Assembly (NCBI RefSeq): GCF_013085465.1
Contig: NZ_CP049838.1
Span: forward strand, 4,092,001-4,156,000
DNA length: 64,000 nucleotides
DNA from: Streptomyces asoensis
Lineage (GTDB): Bacteria; Actinomycetota; Actinomycetes; Streptomycetales; Streptomycetaceae
Direction: 5' to 3'
Below the pieces are notes generated by a model. The model searched no databases. It was not told the DNA's origin and saw nothing but the letters and a program-made list of their open reading frames with translations. The position numbers and the translations under genes were made by a program. Below are positions 1 to 8,412 of the stretch, one piece after another. Positions within the stretch are counted from its first letter, which is position 1. Every line of letters starts with the position of its first letter.

Positions 1-1584
1 GCCGACTCCCGCACCAGCGAGGGCGTGTTCGTGTACACCGGGTCCGCCACGCCCACCGTCGCCGTCGGCGACTCCGTGCTGGTCAGCGGCAAGGTCAGCG
101 AGTACTACCCGAGCAGCACCAGCCAGTCGGTCACCGAGCTCACCGCCCCCACCGCGACCGTGCTGTCCAGCGGCAACGCGCTGCCCGCCGCCGTCGCCCT
201 GAGCGCCGCGAACGTGCCCGCCGCGTACATCCCCACCGCCGGTGGCGGCAGCATCGAGTCGCTCGCCCTCGAACCGGCCGTGTACGCCCAGGACTTCTAC
301 GAGTCGACGGAGGGGATGCGGGTCGCGTTCTCCGACGCCCGTGTCGTCGGCGCGAGCGACGCGTACGGCGAGCTGTGGGTGACCGTCAAGCCGGACGAGA
401 ACGCCACGGCCCGCGGCGGGACGCTCTACCCCTCCTACGACCAGCCGGGCACCGGTCGTCTTGAGGTCATGTCGCTCGACACCACCACCGCCTTCCCCTC
501 CGCCGACGTCGGCGACGAACTGTCCGGCACCACCACCGGGCCGCTCGACTACTCCACCTACGGCGGCTACAACGTCCAGGCCACGCAGCTCGGCACCCTG
601 GTCGACAACGGGCTGAAGCAGGAAGTGACCCGTCGGCAGAAGGGCGACGAGCTCGCGGTCGCCACGTACAACGTGGAGAACCTGGACGCGCTGGACGCCC
701 AGGAGAAGATCGACCGGCTCGCGCACGGGGTCGCCGTCAACCTCAACTCCCCCGATGTCGTCGCCCTGGAGGAGATCCAGGACGACAACGGCGCCACCAA
801 CGACGGCACCGTCACCTCCGAGGCCACCCTGAAGCGGTTCACCGACGCCATCCGCGCCGCCGGCGGCCCCCGCTACCAGTGGCGCTACATCGCCCCCACC
901 GACAACCAGGACGGCGGGGAGCCCGGCGGCAACATCCGTCAGGTCTTCCTCTTCAACCCCAAGCGGGTCTCCTTCACCGACCGGGCCGGCGGTGACGCCG
1001 TCACGGCAACCAGCGTGGTGAAGACCAGGAAGGGCGCGAAGCTCACCGCCTCCCCGGGGCGCATCGACCCGGCCTCCGACGCCTGGGACAACAGCCGCAA
1101 GCCGCTGGTCGGCGAGTTCGTCTTCCACGGGGAGACGGTCTTCGTGATCGCCAACCACTTCACCTCCAAGGGCGGCGACCAGCCCCTGCACGGCCGCTAC
1201 CAGCCGCCGTCACGCAGCTCCGAGACCCAGCGCCAGGCACAGGCGGCCGAGGTGAACTCCTTCGTCAAGTCCCTGCTCGCGGCGGACAAGAACGCCAAGA
1301 CCGTGGTGCTCGGCGACCTCAACGACTACGAGTTCTCCCAGACCGTGGCCACCCTCACCGCCGGCCGTGTCCTCACCCCGCTGATCACCACCCTGCCGGC
1401 CGCCGAGCGGTACACCTACGTCTACGACGGCAACTCGCAGACCCTGGACCACATCCTCACCAGCCCGGCCGTCACGCACTACGACTACGACGTGGTGCAC
1501 ATCAACGCCGAGTTCGCCGACCAGGCCAGCGATCACGACCCGCAGGTCGTACGGATCGACGTCAGCCGGTGCCGCAGGGGCTGA
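1..1584 (+). CDS. Secreted endonuclease/exonuclease/phosphatase-family nuclease (5' end outside window)
   Basis: The reading frame is open from base 1, so only the C-terminal 527 residues are present and the signal peptide is not visible. The N-terminal part (about 1-200) is a beta-rich region of the OB-fold type seen in ExeM/NucH-like extracellular nucleases. The rest is an EEP domain: ATYNVENLD (metal-binding Asn), LEEIQDD (metal-binding Glu), NHFTSKGGDQ, VVLGDLNDYE and the terminal ASDHDPQVV catalytic His-Asp pair. All key residues are present, so it should be an active metal-dependent nuclease or phosphodiesterase, probably releasing phosphate and nucleotides from extracellular DNA. It converges on the SUKH-like gene only 32 bases away. 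Substrate (DNA versus another phosphodiester) cannot be decided from sequence. Confidence 0.88.
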   Translation, partial: ADSRTSEGVFVYTGSATPTVAVGDSVLVSGKVSEYYPSSTSQSVTELTAPTATVLSSGNALPAAVALSAANVPAAYIPTAGGGSIESLALEPAVYAQDFYESTEGMRVAFSDARVVGASDAYGELWVTVKPDENATARGGTLYPSYDQPGTGRLEVMSLDTTTAFPSADVGDELSGTTTGPLDYSTYGGYNVQATQLGTLVDNGLKQEVTRRQKGDELAVATYNVENLDALDAQEKIDRLAHGVAVNLNSPDVVALEEIQDDNGATNDGTVTSEATLKRFTDAIRAAGGPRYQWRYIAPTDNQDGGEPGGNIRQVFLFNPKRVSFTDRAGGDAVTATSVVKTRKGAKLTASPGRIDPASDAWDNSRKPLVGEFVFHGETVFVIANHFTSKGGDQPLHGRYQPPSRSSETQRQAQAAEVNSFVKSLLAADKNAKTVVLGDLNDYEFSQTVATLTAGRVLTPLITTLPAAERYTYVYDGNSQTLDHILTSPAVTHYDYDVVHINAEFADQASDHDPQVVRIDVSRCRRG

Positions 1585-1616
1585 CCGCAGAGCAGGAGAG
1601 CCGGTGCGGGCGCGGG

Positions 1617-2837
1617 CTACGCGTACAGGCCCCCGCCCGCCTCGTCCTCGAAGACGCCCGGCCAGTACCGCCGGCCGTCGTCCGTGGGGACGGCCGGGAC
1701 CGGGGTCGGGTCGCAGGCGACCGGGTCGACCGCGGCCAGGGTGCGGGACATCGTCTCGGCGAGCTGGTCGTAGGCCTCGGTCAGCCGGTGCACCGCGTCC
1801 AGGGCCCGCTCACGGCGGATCAGCCAGAGGGTGAACGCCAGCGTCGAGATGTCGGCGTTGAGCGGGCGCAGGCCGAGATCCGGCTCGCTCCAGCTCAGCA
1901 CCGCGCCCGTGGCGCCGTCGACGACCAGGCTGGTCTCCTCGAGGAGATGGCCCAGGCGGATCAGCCGGTCGGCGTTCGCGGGCAGCCGCTCCTCGGTGAG
2001 GACGCCGCCGCGGTCGTCCGCGTGGTACTCGGCGAGGGTCTGGAGCGGCATGTCCGTCTCCAGCGAGAACCAGACGACCTCCTCCGGCAGGCCCACCTCG
2101 CGCAGGAAGCGGCGGGTCGGGGCGTGCGTGAGCGCCCGCGGGCAGTCGACGTCCTCGAAGCGGACGACCTCGCCGGAGCCGAACTCCTCGTCCAGGAGAC
2201 GGACCGGCAGATCCAGGGCCAGGCCGGACGTCGTGCCCGGACCCGCCACCAGGGCCAGCGGGCGGATCACCGCGGCCAGCTTCCAGAAGGGGCCGGACGC
2301 GCCGCCCGTGTCCTTCGCGCCCTCCTCGAAGACGGCCAGCAGCTGCCGTGACGCCTCCGCCACCGCCTTCGGCCCGAGCCGGCTCGCGTAGCAGGCGAAC
2401 TGGCCGCGCAGGGCCGCCAGTTCGTCCACCGCCGTCGCGAAGCGCACCAGCTTCTCCAGGGAGGGCGCGAGCGGGCGGAGGTCCATCAGGTCGGGGCGGT
2501 CGTGCAGGAAGTACGTCGTGGAGATCTCGCCGGTCATGCCGTCGAGCAGGACGGACTCCGTCTCCCGGCCGTCGGCGCCCAGGAGCCCGCCTATCACCAG
2601 CCGGTCGCGCAGCTCCGCCGCCAGGCGGCCGTCGGGGTCGCCCGTGGAGTCCCCGACCGTGCGCAGGCCGTCCGTGCGCAGCGCCTCGAACGTCAACAGG
2701 CCGCCGTCGCCCGGAGTCGCGGGCAGGCCGGGGCCGGTGAGCCAGCGGCGCGTCGGCGCGTGCGTGACATACGGGTACAGCTCGTCCTCGCTGAAGATGA
2801 TCATTGTCGTGGCGGTGGTGGTCCTGGTCGTGCCCAT
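1617..2837 (-). CDS. SUKH-4-like immunity-type protein with two tandem domains
   Basis: 406 residues. The start ATG at 2837 is chosen because GGGGGA lies six bases upstream; a longer frame to 2906 has no ribosome site. The protein is an internal duplication: the motif THAPTRRWL near the N-terminus reappears as THAPTRRFL in the second half, each followed by a GLP segment and a later L-R-P-L element. This layout resembles the SUKH-4 (SMI1/KNR4-like) immunity proteins that are abundant in Streptomyces, which neutralise nuclease or deaminase toxins. There is no signal peptide or membrane segment, so it is cytoplasmic. No toxin-like ORF is adjacent, so it may be an orphan immunity gene or serve another binding role. 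The family call rests on resemblance. Confidence 0.65.
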   Translation of the reverse strand: MGTTRTTTATTMIIFSEDELYPYVTHAPTRRWLTGPGLPATPGDGGLLTFEALRTDGLRTVGDSTGDPDGRLAAELRDRLVIGGLLGADGRETESVLLDGMTGEISTTYFLHDRPDLMDLRPLAPSLEKLVRFATAVDELAALRGQFACYASRLGPKAVAEASRQLLAVFEEGAKDTGGASGPFWKLAAVIRPLALVAGPGTTSGLALDLPVRLLDEEFGSGEVVRFEDVDCPRALTHAPTRRFLREVGLPEEVVWFSLETDMPLQTLAEYHADDRGGVLTEERLPANADRLIRLGHLLEETSLVVDGATGAVLSWSEPDLGLRPLNADISTLAFTLWLIRRERALDAVHRLTEAYDQLAETMSRTLAAVDPVACDPTPVPAVPTDDGRRYWPGVFEDEAGGGLYA

Positions 2838-3006
2838 CGGGTCCCCCGTGCGGAAAGTTGCGTGCGCCGTCCCACTGCTCCGCAGCCTATGCGGCACCAC
2901 TGACAACGGCTCTGACCAGCGACTGCACCCAGCACACCCGTCACCGGTCCCGCACTGACAGACGTCGGGGCAGCCTCACGAGTTCCCTTTCGGGCCCGAT
3001 CACCTC

Positions 3007-3171
3007 TCAGGTGAGGTAGACGCCGCCGAGCACCACGACCACCGCCGCCACCACGAACAGCAGGATCCAGCCCAACAACTTGCCCACGCCGGGCGGAGGT
3101 TCGTACCGCTGCGCGTCCGCGTCCGCCTCCGAGTCCGAAGGTGACTCCGGCGCCGGATGCCGCTCGCTCAC
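3007..3171 (-). CDS. Small single-pass membrane protein at the end of the Mo-hydroxylase operon
   Basis: 54 residues from a GTG at 3171. The start overlaps the stop of the Mo-subunit gene by four bases (GTGA), the same coupling used between the other genes of this operon, and this decides both reality and start. Residues 1-28 are acidic and Pro/Ser/Asp-rich; residues 31-52 form one hydrophobic helix (GWILLFVVAAVVVVLGG core); the C-terminus is three residues beyond. The topology suggests a cytoplasmic tail with a C-terminal membrane anchor. I recognise no family. It may tether the oxidoreductase complex to the membrane or assist its assembly; that is inference from coupling alone. Confidence 0.75.
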   Translation of the reverse strand: MSERHPAPESPSDSEADADAQRYEPPPGVGKLLGWILLFVVAAVVVVLGGVYLT

Positions 3172-5477
3172 CGGTCCGTCACCACCGCCGCCTGGGGCCT
3201 TATCGGCAGCCGGTTCACCGGGCGGCCCGTCGCGGCGCGCACGGCGGAGGCGATCGCCGCGGGAGAGGTCACCACCGGGACCGCGCTGGCGGCCTTCGCC
3301 CCGAACGGGGCGACCACATCGCGTTCCTCGACCAGCTTGACGATCCGGATGTCCGGGGCGTCCAGGGCGGTGGGCAGCGCATAGCCGGTGAGGTCGGGGT
3401 GGCGGATCAGGCCCCTCGGCGTGCGGAGGTTCTCGGTGAGCGCGATGCCGACGCCCTGCGTCACACCGGCCTCGATGCGCGCGGTGAGCTGCGCCGGGTT
3501 GAGGATCCGGCCGACGTCCTGGGCGACCGCCAGTTCGACGACCCGGACCGAGCCGAGCTCGATGTCGACGTCCACGACCGCGCGGATCGCGCAGAAGGCG
3601 AGGCCGACGAAGGCGTCACCCTGGCCGGCCGCGTCCAGCGGCTCGGTCGGGTGCGGGCGGCACTGGGCCGTCGCCCACAGCTCCTTGCCCTGCATCTCCT
3701 CCGTGACGGTCGTCGACAGGACGCCGTCGTACGAGGTGATCTTGCCGTCCGTGATCTGGAGCAGCTCCGTGGACATGCCGAACTTGTGCGCCAGGGGCTG
3801 GAGCAACTGCGTGCGGACCATCTTCGCCGCGCGCTCCACCGCGCCGCCCGAGACCCATGTGTGGCGGCCCCGGCAGCCGGGGCCGGCGGGCGGCTGGTCG
3901 GTGTCGACCGGGGCCACGTGGACCTCGTCGACACCCAGCGTCTCCTGGACGATCTGGCGGGCCAGCGTCGTGAAGCCCTGGCCCGTCTCCACCGCCGCGC
4001 ACAGGACCGTCGCGACGCCGTCCTGGACCTTCACGGTCGCCGTGGAGACCTCGTCGGCGCCCTCCGCGCCCAGCATGTGCACCATGCCGAGGCCGTAGCC
4101 GACGCCCCGGCGCACCGCGCCCGGTTCGCCCGCGCCCTCGGGGCCGCCGGGCAGCAGCCAGTCCTCCTCGGGCGTGTCCTTGGGGAGCGCCGGGAGGGGG
4201 AACTCCTGGACGGCCTGGAGTAGTTCGGCCACGGGGGCCGGGCAGGTCACCGTCTGGCCGGTCGGCAGGACGTCCCCGGTCGCCATGGCGTTGCGCAGCC
4301 GCAGCTCCGCCGGGTCGACGCCGAGCTTCTTCGCCAGCTTGTCCATCTGCGCCTCGTAGGCGGCGCAGACCTGCATCGCGCCCTCGCCGCGGACATGGCC
4401 CGACGGCGGGTTGTTCGTGCGGACCGCCCAGCCCTCGATGAAGGCGTTCGGGACGACGTAGGGGCCGCAGGCGAAGGAGACGGCGGCGGCCAGGGCCTCG
4501 GCGGAGGTGTCGGCGTACGCGCCCGCGTCCAGCAGGATCTGCGCCTCGACCTTCACCAGCCGGCCGTCGGCGTCGGCGTGGTGGCGGTAGCGCAGCAGCG
4601 TCGGATGTCTGTGGACGTGGCCGAGGAAGGACTCCTCGCGCGTGGCCGTGAGTTTCACCGGGCAGCCGGTCTTCAGCGCGAGCAGGCCGAGCGGGAGCTG
4701 GAAGCCCTGGTCCTCGCGGTCGGCGGTGGCGCCGGGCACTCCGGTGACGACGATCTTCACGCGCTCGGGTTCGAGGCCGTAGCAGGCGGCGGCGGTGTCC
4801 CGGTCGGTGTGCGGGTCGGTGGAGGCGAGGTAGAGCTCCACACCGCCGTCGGGTCGGGGCACGGCGAGGCCGGCCTCGGCGCCGATCGGGGCGGGGTCGG
4901 CGCGGCCGATGCGGTACTGGCCCTCGACGACGACCTCGCCGGCCGCGGACGGGTCGCCGTGGTGCAGCGGGATGTGCCGGATCAGGTTGCCGTCGGGGTG
5001 CAGCGCCTCCGCCTCGAAGGCCTGCTCGGGGTCGATCACCGGGTCGAGCACCTCGTACTCGACGATGACGGCCGCCGCTGCCATCCGCGCGGTGTCCGGG
5101 TGGTCGGCGGCGACGGCCGCGATGGGCTCGCCGTGGTGGCGTACGACGTCGGAGGCGAACACCGGGCGGTCGGCCTTGCCGCGGCCGTGCAGGGCGCGGC
5201 CGGGGACGTCCTCGTGGGTGACGACGGCCCGGACGCCGGGCATCTCACGCGCGTGTGACGTGTCGATGGACACGATGCGCGCGTGCGGGTGCGGCGAGCG
5301 CAGCACGGCCGCCCACAGCAGACCCTCGGCCCACAGGTCGGCCGCGTACGGGAAGGTGCCCTCCGTCTTGGCGCGCGCGTCGGCGGGCTGCAAGGAGGCG
5401 CCGAGGCCGTGCGGGATCGGCTCGGAGGCCGGGGCGGGATCCACGGGCGTCGTCGCGGTGACTGTCTCGTTGCTCAC
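3168..5477 (-). CDS. Xanthine dehydrogenase-family molybdopterin-binding subunit with altered active-site motifs
   Basis: 769 residues, ATG start overlapping the 2Fe-2S gene stop (ATGA). The aldehyde oxidase/xanthine dehydrogenase a/b hammerhead domain spans about 25-145 and the molybdopterin-binding domain about 165-755. Family landmarks are visible: TREESFLGHVHRHP, TNNPPSGHVRGEGAMQ, ETGQGFTTLARQI, VDTDQPPAGPG and AQDVGRILNP. Three motifs deviate. The usual GGGFGGK loop reads VPGATADR (247-254). RGFG reads RGEG. The C-terminal KGVGEPP, which carries the catalytic glutamate in known enzymes, reads KAASAVP, with alanine at residue 732. The fold and partners are intact, so this is a structured but chemically unusual member: either an enzyme with different chemistry or one without hydroxylase activity. 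The substrate is unknown; xanthine should not be assumed. Confidence 0.85.
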   Translation of the reverse strand: MSNETVTATTPVDPAPASEPIPHGLGASLQPADARAKTEGTFPYAADLWAEGLLWAAVLRSPHPHARIVSIDTSHAREMPGVRAVVTHEDVPGRALHGRGKADRPVFASDVVRHHGEPIAAVAADHPDTARMAAAAVIVEYEVLDPVIDPEQAFEAEALHPDGNLIRHIPLHHGDPSAAGEVVVEGQYRIGRADPAPIGAEAGLAVPRPDGGVELYLASTDPHTDRDTAAACYGLEPERVKIVVTGVPGATADREDQGFQLPLGLLALKTGCPVKLTATREESFLGHVHRHPTLLRYRHHADADGRLVKVEAQILLDAGAYADTSAEALAAAVSFACGPYVVPNAFIEGWAVRTNNPPSGHVRGEGAMQVCAAYEAQMDKLAKKLGVDPAELRLRNAMATGDVLPTGQTVTCPAPVAELLQAVQEFPLPALPKDTPEEDWLLPGGPEGAGEPGAVRRGVGYGLGMVHMLGAEGADEVSTATVKVQDGVATVLCAAVETGQGFTTLARQIVQETLGVDEVHVAPVDTDQPPAGPGCRGRHTWVSGGAVERAAKMVRTQLLQPLAHKFGMSTELLQITDGKITSYDGVLSTTVTEEMQGKELWATAQCRPHPTEPLDAAGQGDAFVGLAFCAIRAVVDVDIELGSVRVVELAVAQDVGRILNPAQLTARIEAGVTQGVGIALTENLRTPRGLIRHPDLTGYALPTALDAPDIRIVKLVEERDVVAPFGAKAASAVPVVTSPAAIASAVRAATGRPVNRLPIRPQAAVVTDR

Positions 5478-7285
5478 GCCTGGCCTCCGTCCTGGCCCTG
5501 TCCGTATGCCGGGTCATGCGGGTGGGGCTGTGCAGGGTTCTCGAACGCCGACGGGTGGACGCCTCCGGCGCCCGGTCCCGCCTGGTGCGGAATACGTGCC
5601 TCGTCGCCGTCCGTCTCGGCGTCGGCGGCGGCGACCGCCTCGCGTTCGGCGACGACGTCCTGGACGGCCCGCAGGACGCCCCGGTAGCCGGAGCAGCGGC
5701 ACAGGTTGCCGCACAGGGCCTGGCGGGCCTCCAGTTCGGTGGGCGCCGGGTTGCCCTCCAGGAGGTCGTGCACGGTCATCGCCATGCCGGGCACGCAGAA
5801 GCCGCACTGCACGGCCCCGCACTTGGCGAGCGCCCGCTGCACGTCCGAGGGCTGTCCGTCGACGGCCAGGCCCTCGACGGTGCGGATCTCGCTGCCTGCG
5901 GTGGTGACGGCCGGGACCAGGCAGGAGGCGACGAGCCGTCCGTCGACCTGGACGTTGCAGGCTCCGCACTCACCCTGCGAGCAGCCGTCCTTGGCGCCCG
6001 CGAGGCCGAGCCGCTCGCGCAGGACGTAGAGCAGCGACTCGCCGATCCAGGCGTCGGTGACGGGGCGGTCGGAGCCGTTGACGCGCAGCACGTAGCCGGC
6101 GAGGGGGTGTTCCTCGTGCAACGGCGCCGGCGCGTCGTCCGTCTCCTCGGCGGGCCCGTCGGGCTCAGCCGACTCGGCGGCCTCGGCGGACCGTTGGGAG
6201 GCGGTGTCGGGGGCCGCGTCCGCCTCGGGATCGTGCGGGGCGTCCGCGGCGGCGGACCGGTCCTCGGGCGTCTCGGCCGGGCCGCGTGCGGCTCCGTGCG
6301 GGGCGGCGGGTTCGGCGGGCGGCTCCGCGGGGCCGTGGGCGGCCTCAGCGGGCTCGTGAGCGGCCTCGTGGGCGTGCTCGGCGTTCCCGGACCCCTCGGC
6401 GGCCTCTTCGGCCTCAGCGGCCCGCTGAGCGTCTCGCCCGGCGGCCTCCGGAGGCCTGTTCGGGGCCACCGTGTACGCCTCGGCGGAGATCTCCGGGGCG
6501 AATGCCCCGGTCGGGTGCGTGTGCTGCCCGGTGTGCTCGGCGGCGGGGTGGTGCCGGTCGGGGTCCACGGCCATCGGGCCGTGCTCCGGCGCGTGCCCGA
6601 ACGCGGGCAGGTCCGTCGCCGGCCGCACGGCCGTGTCGGCCTCGCCGGCGTGCTGCCCCCACACCTGGTCCTGCACGCCGTGGTCCTGCACGCCGTGGTC
6701 CGTCGGGCCGGCCGGTTCCGTCGCCCAGGGCGCGGACGCGCCGCCGGGCAGGGTGGCCGGGGGCGTGCCGCCCCACTGCTCGACCAGGGACGAGGTGGTG
6801 AACTCGCCCGACTCGTCGGGCAGGTCGCCGCCCGCGACGGGGATCGACCACTGGCCCGTCACGTCGTGGCCGGGCGCGGACCCCGGTGCGCCCGACGGCC
6901 CGGAGGTGTCCTCGAAGGCCCACTGCCCGGTCGCGCCGGGGTGGTACGTGAACCGGTCGTCGCCCACCGTCTGCGGGGTGCCCTGCGGAGCGGGCCAGTC
7001 GGAGCCGCCGGCCGGGGCCGCCCACGTTCCGCTGCCGTCCGTGGGGGGCGCCACCGCTATCTGCGGCGGCACGTACCCGTGACCCGGCGCGGCGAGCGGG
7101 CTGTCGCCGCGGGCGGCCAGGAAGGCGTCGATGCCGCCCTCGGGGAGCTTCACGAAGGCGGTCGCGCCGTCGTCGTAGTCCCCCTGGGGCAGCGGGTCCC
7201 AGCGGCCGCCGCCCTGCGGCGCGCCCTGGCCCTGCCCGTCTTCCTGTCCGTGTCCGTGTCCGGGTCCGTGCTGGTCGTCGCTCAC
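5474..7285 (-). CDS. 2Fe-2S iron-sulfur subunit of Mo-hydroxylase with ~400-residue disordered N-terminal extension
   Basis: 603 residues from GTG 7285, which overlaps the FAD-subunit stop by four bases; the open frame extends further upstream but only as readthrough of that gene. The real domain begins near residue 398. The plant-type ferredoxin cluster is GCSQGECGACNVQ with a distal Cys (ASC), and the all-helical second cluster is CGAVQCGFC with GNLCRCSGY. All eight expected cysteines are present. Ordinary family members are about 160-200 residues, so residues 1-397 (bases about 6095-7285), rich in Pro, Ala, Glu, Gly and His, are an added low-complexity region, and about 55 similar residues follow the domain. 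Role: electron transfer between the Mo centre and FAD. The tail's function is unknown; binding or scaffolding is a guess. Confidence 0.88.
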   Translation of the reverse strand: MSDDQHGPGHGHGQEDGQGQGAPQGGGRWDPLPQGDYDDGATAFVKLPEGGIDAFLAARGDSPLAAPGHGYVPPQIAVAPPTDGSGTWAAPAGGSDWPAPQGTPQTVGDDRFTYHPGATGQWAFEDTSGPSGAPGSAPGHDVTGQWSIPVAGGDLPDESGEFTTSSLVEQWGGTPPATLPGGASAPWATEPAGPTDHGVQDHGVQDQVWGQHAGEADTAVRPATDLPAFGHAPEHGPMAVDPDRHHPAAEHTGQHTHPTGAFAPEISAEAYTVAPNRPPEAAGRDAQRAAEAEEAAEGSGNAEHAHEAAHEPAEAAHGPAEPPAEPAAPHGAARGPAETPEDRSAAADAPHDPEADAAPDTASQRSAEAAESAEPDGPAEETDDAPAPLHEEHPLAGYVLRVNGSDRPVTDAWIGESLLYVLRERLGLAGAKDGCSQGECGACNVQVDGRLVASCLVPAVTTAGSEIRTVEGLAVDGQPSDVQRALAKCGAVQCGFCVPGMAMTVHDLLEGNPAPTELEARQALCGNLCRCSGYRGVLRAVQDVVAEREAVAAADAETDGDEARIPHQAGPGAGGVHPSAFENPAQPHPHDPAYGQGQDGGQA

Positions 7286-8175
7286 GACAGCGCCCTCCCC
7301 AGTGCTCGTCGGGCCAGCGCGGCGACAGTGCGCCGCAGGTGCAGTACGGCGGGCGGAAGTTCCGGTACGGAGCCGTCCACGCCCGGCACCGGGTCGGGGA
7401 TGCAGGCGGCGGCGACGTACTCCCCGAAGGCGGTCAGCGCCTCGGGGACGATGGTGCGGTTGTTGTCCCAGTCGATGAGCCGGGCGACCCACTGCTCGGC
7501 CTCCAGGGGCCGCAGCGGCATCGGCGCTATGGCCCCGACGGCGCACCTGACGCCACGCCGGGCGGGGTCGAGGACCAGCGCCACGGAGGCCACCGCGCGG
7601 CCCGGGCCGGTGCGGCCGGTCGCCTTCAGGAAGATCTGCGGGGCGTGCAGCAGCGGCACGCGCACGTACCCGATGAGTTCGCCGCCGCGCAGCATCTCCA
7701 TGCCGGCCAGCAGGTGCGACACCGGCATCTCACGGCGGGCTCCACCCGGGCCCGCGATGATCAGGGTCGCCTCCAGCGCGGCCAGCACGGGCAGCGCGTC
7801 GCCCGTGGGAGCGGCCGAGGCGATGTTGCCGCCGAGGGTGCCCGCGTTGCGGATCTGCGGCGGGCCCGCCGCGCGCGCGGCCGCGGCGAGCGCCGGGATC
7901 AGCGCGGCGAAGTCGGGACGGCCCATACGCGCGTGGGTGAGTCCGGCGCCGAGCAGCGCGTGGCCGTCCTGGTACTGCCAGCCGCGGATCTCGCTGATGC
8001 GGCCGAGACCGACCAGTCCGGTGGGCCTGAGCTGCCCCGAGTTGACGGCGGCCATCAGGTCGGTGCCGCCGGCCACGGGCACGGCGGCGGGCATGGCGGC
8101 CAGCGCCGCCACGGCCTCGTCCAGCGTCGTGGGCAGCGTGACGGCCTGCCCCGCCTGCGGTGCGTGCGTGGTCAA
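7282..8175 (-). CDS. FAD-binding subunit of the Mo-hydroxylase
   Basis: 297 residues if the TTG at 8175 is used (M-TTHAPQAGQAV); GGGAAGGGG lies about 7 bases upstream, whereas the ATG at 8265 adds 30 unlike residues and has no clear ribosome site. FAD-site motifs of the CO dehydrogenase flavoprotein family are present: PVAGGTDLM near residue 45 and GPPQIRNAGTLGGNIASAAPTGD near 105-125, followed by the C-terminal CO_deh_flav_C-like domain. It is the first gene of the operon FAD/2Fe-2S/Mo/membrane peptide and passes electrons from the Fe-S clusters to NAD+ or another acceptor. The promoter should lie in 8176-8412. I found no clear operator there. Confidence 0.85.
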   Translation of the reverse strand: MTTHAPQAGQAVTLPTTLDEAVAALAAMPAAVPVAGGTDLMAAVNSGQLRPTGLVGLGRISEIRGWQYQDGHALLGAGLTHARMGRPDFAALIPALAAAARAAGPPQIRNAGTLGGNIASAAPTGDALPVLAALEATLIIAGPGGARREMPVSHLLAGMEMLRGGELIGYVRVPLLHAPQIFLKATGRTGPGRAVASVALVLDPARRGVRCAVGAIAPMPLRPLEAEQWVARLIDWDNNRTIVPEALTAFGEYVAAACIPDPVPGVDGSVPELPPAVLHLRRTVAALARRALGRALS

Positions 8176-8412
8176 AACCGGCTGCCCCTTCCCGCTGCCC
8201 CACCTGGTCCCACCTGTGCTGCCGTACGGTACGTGCTGACAGGGCGGACGTGGCAACTCTGGCACATCTTCGCAACACCCGAACGCGGGGGTCCGCTAGG
8301 AGGCATTCGCCCACCTCACCGGGGAGATGGTCCGTTTTCGCACGGCATCACCGGTGCGCTTGAATTGCCACTCTTCGGTGGCTATGCCGGGGTTCATCCA
8401 GGACGCGCGGTA

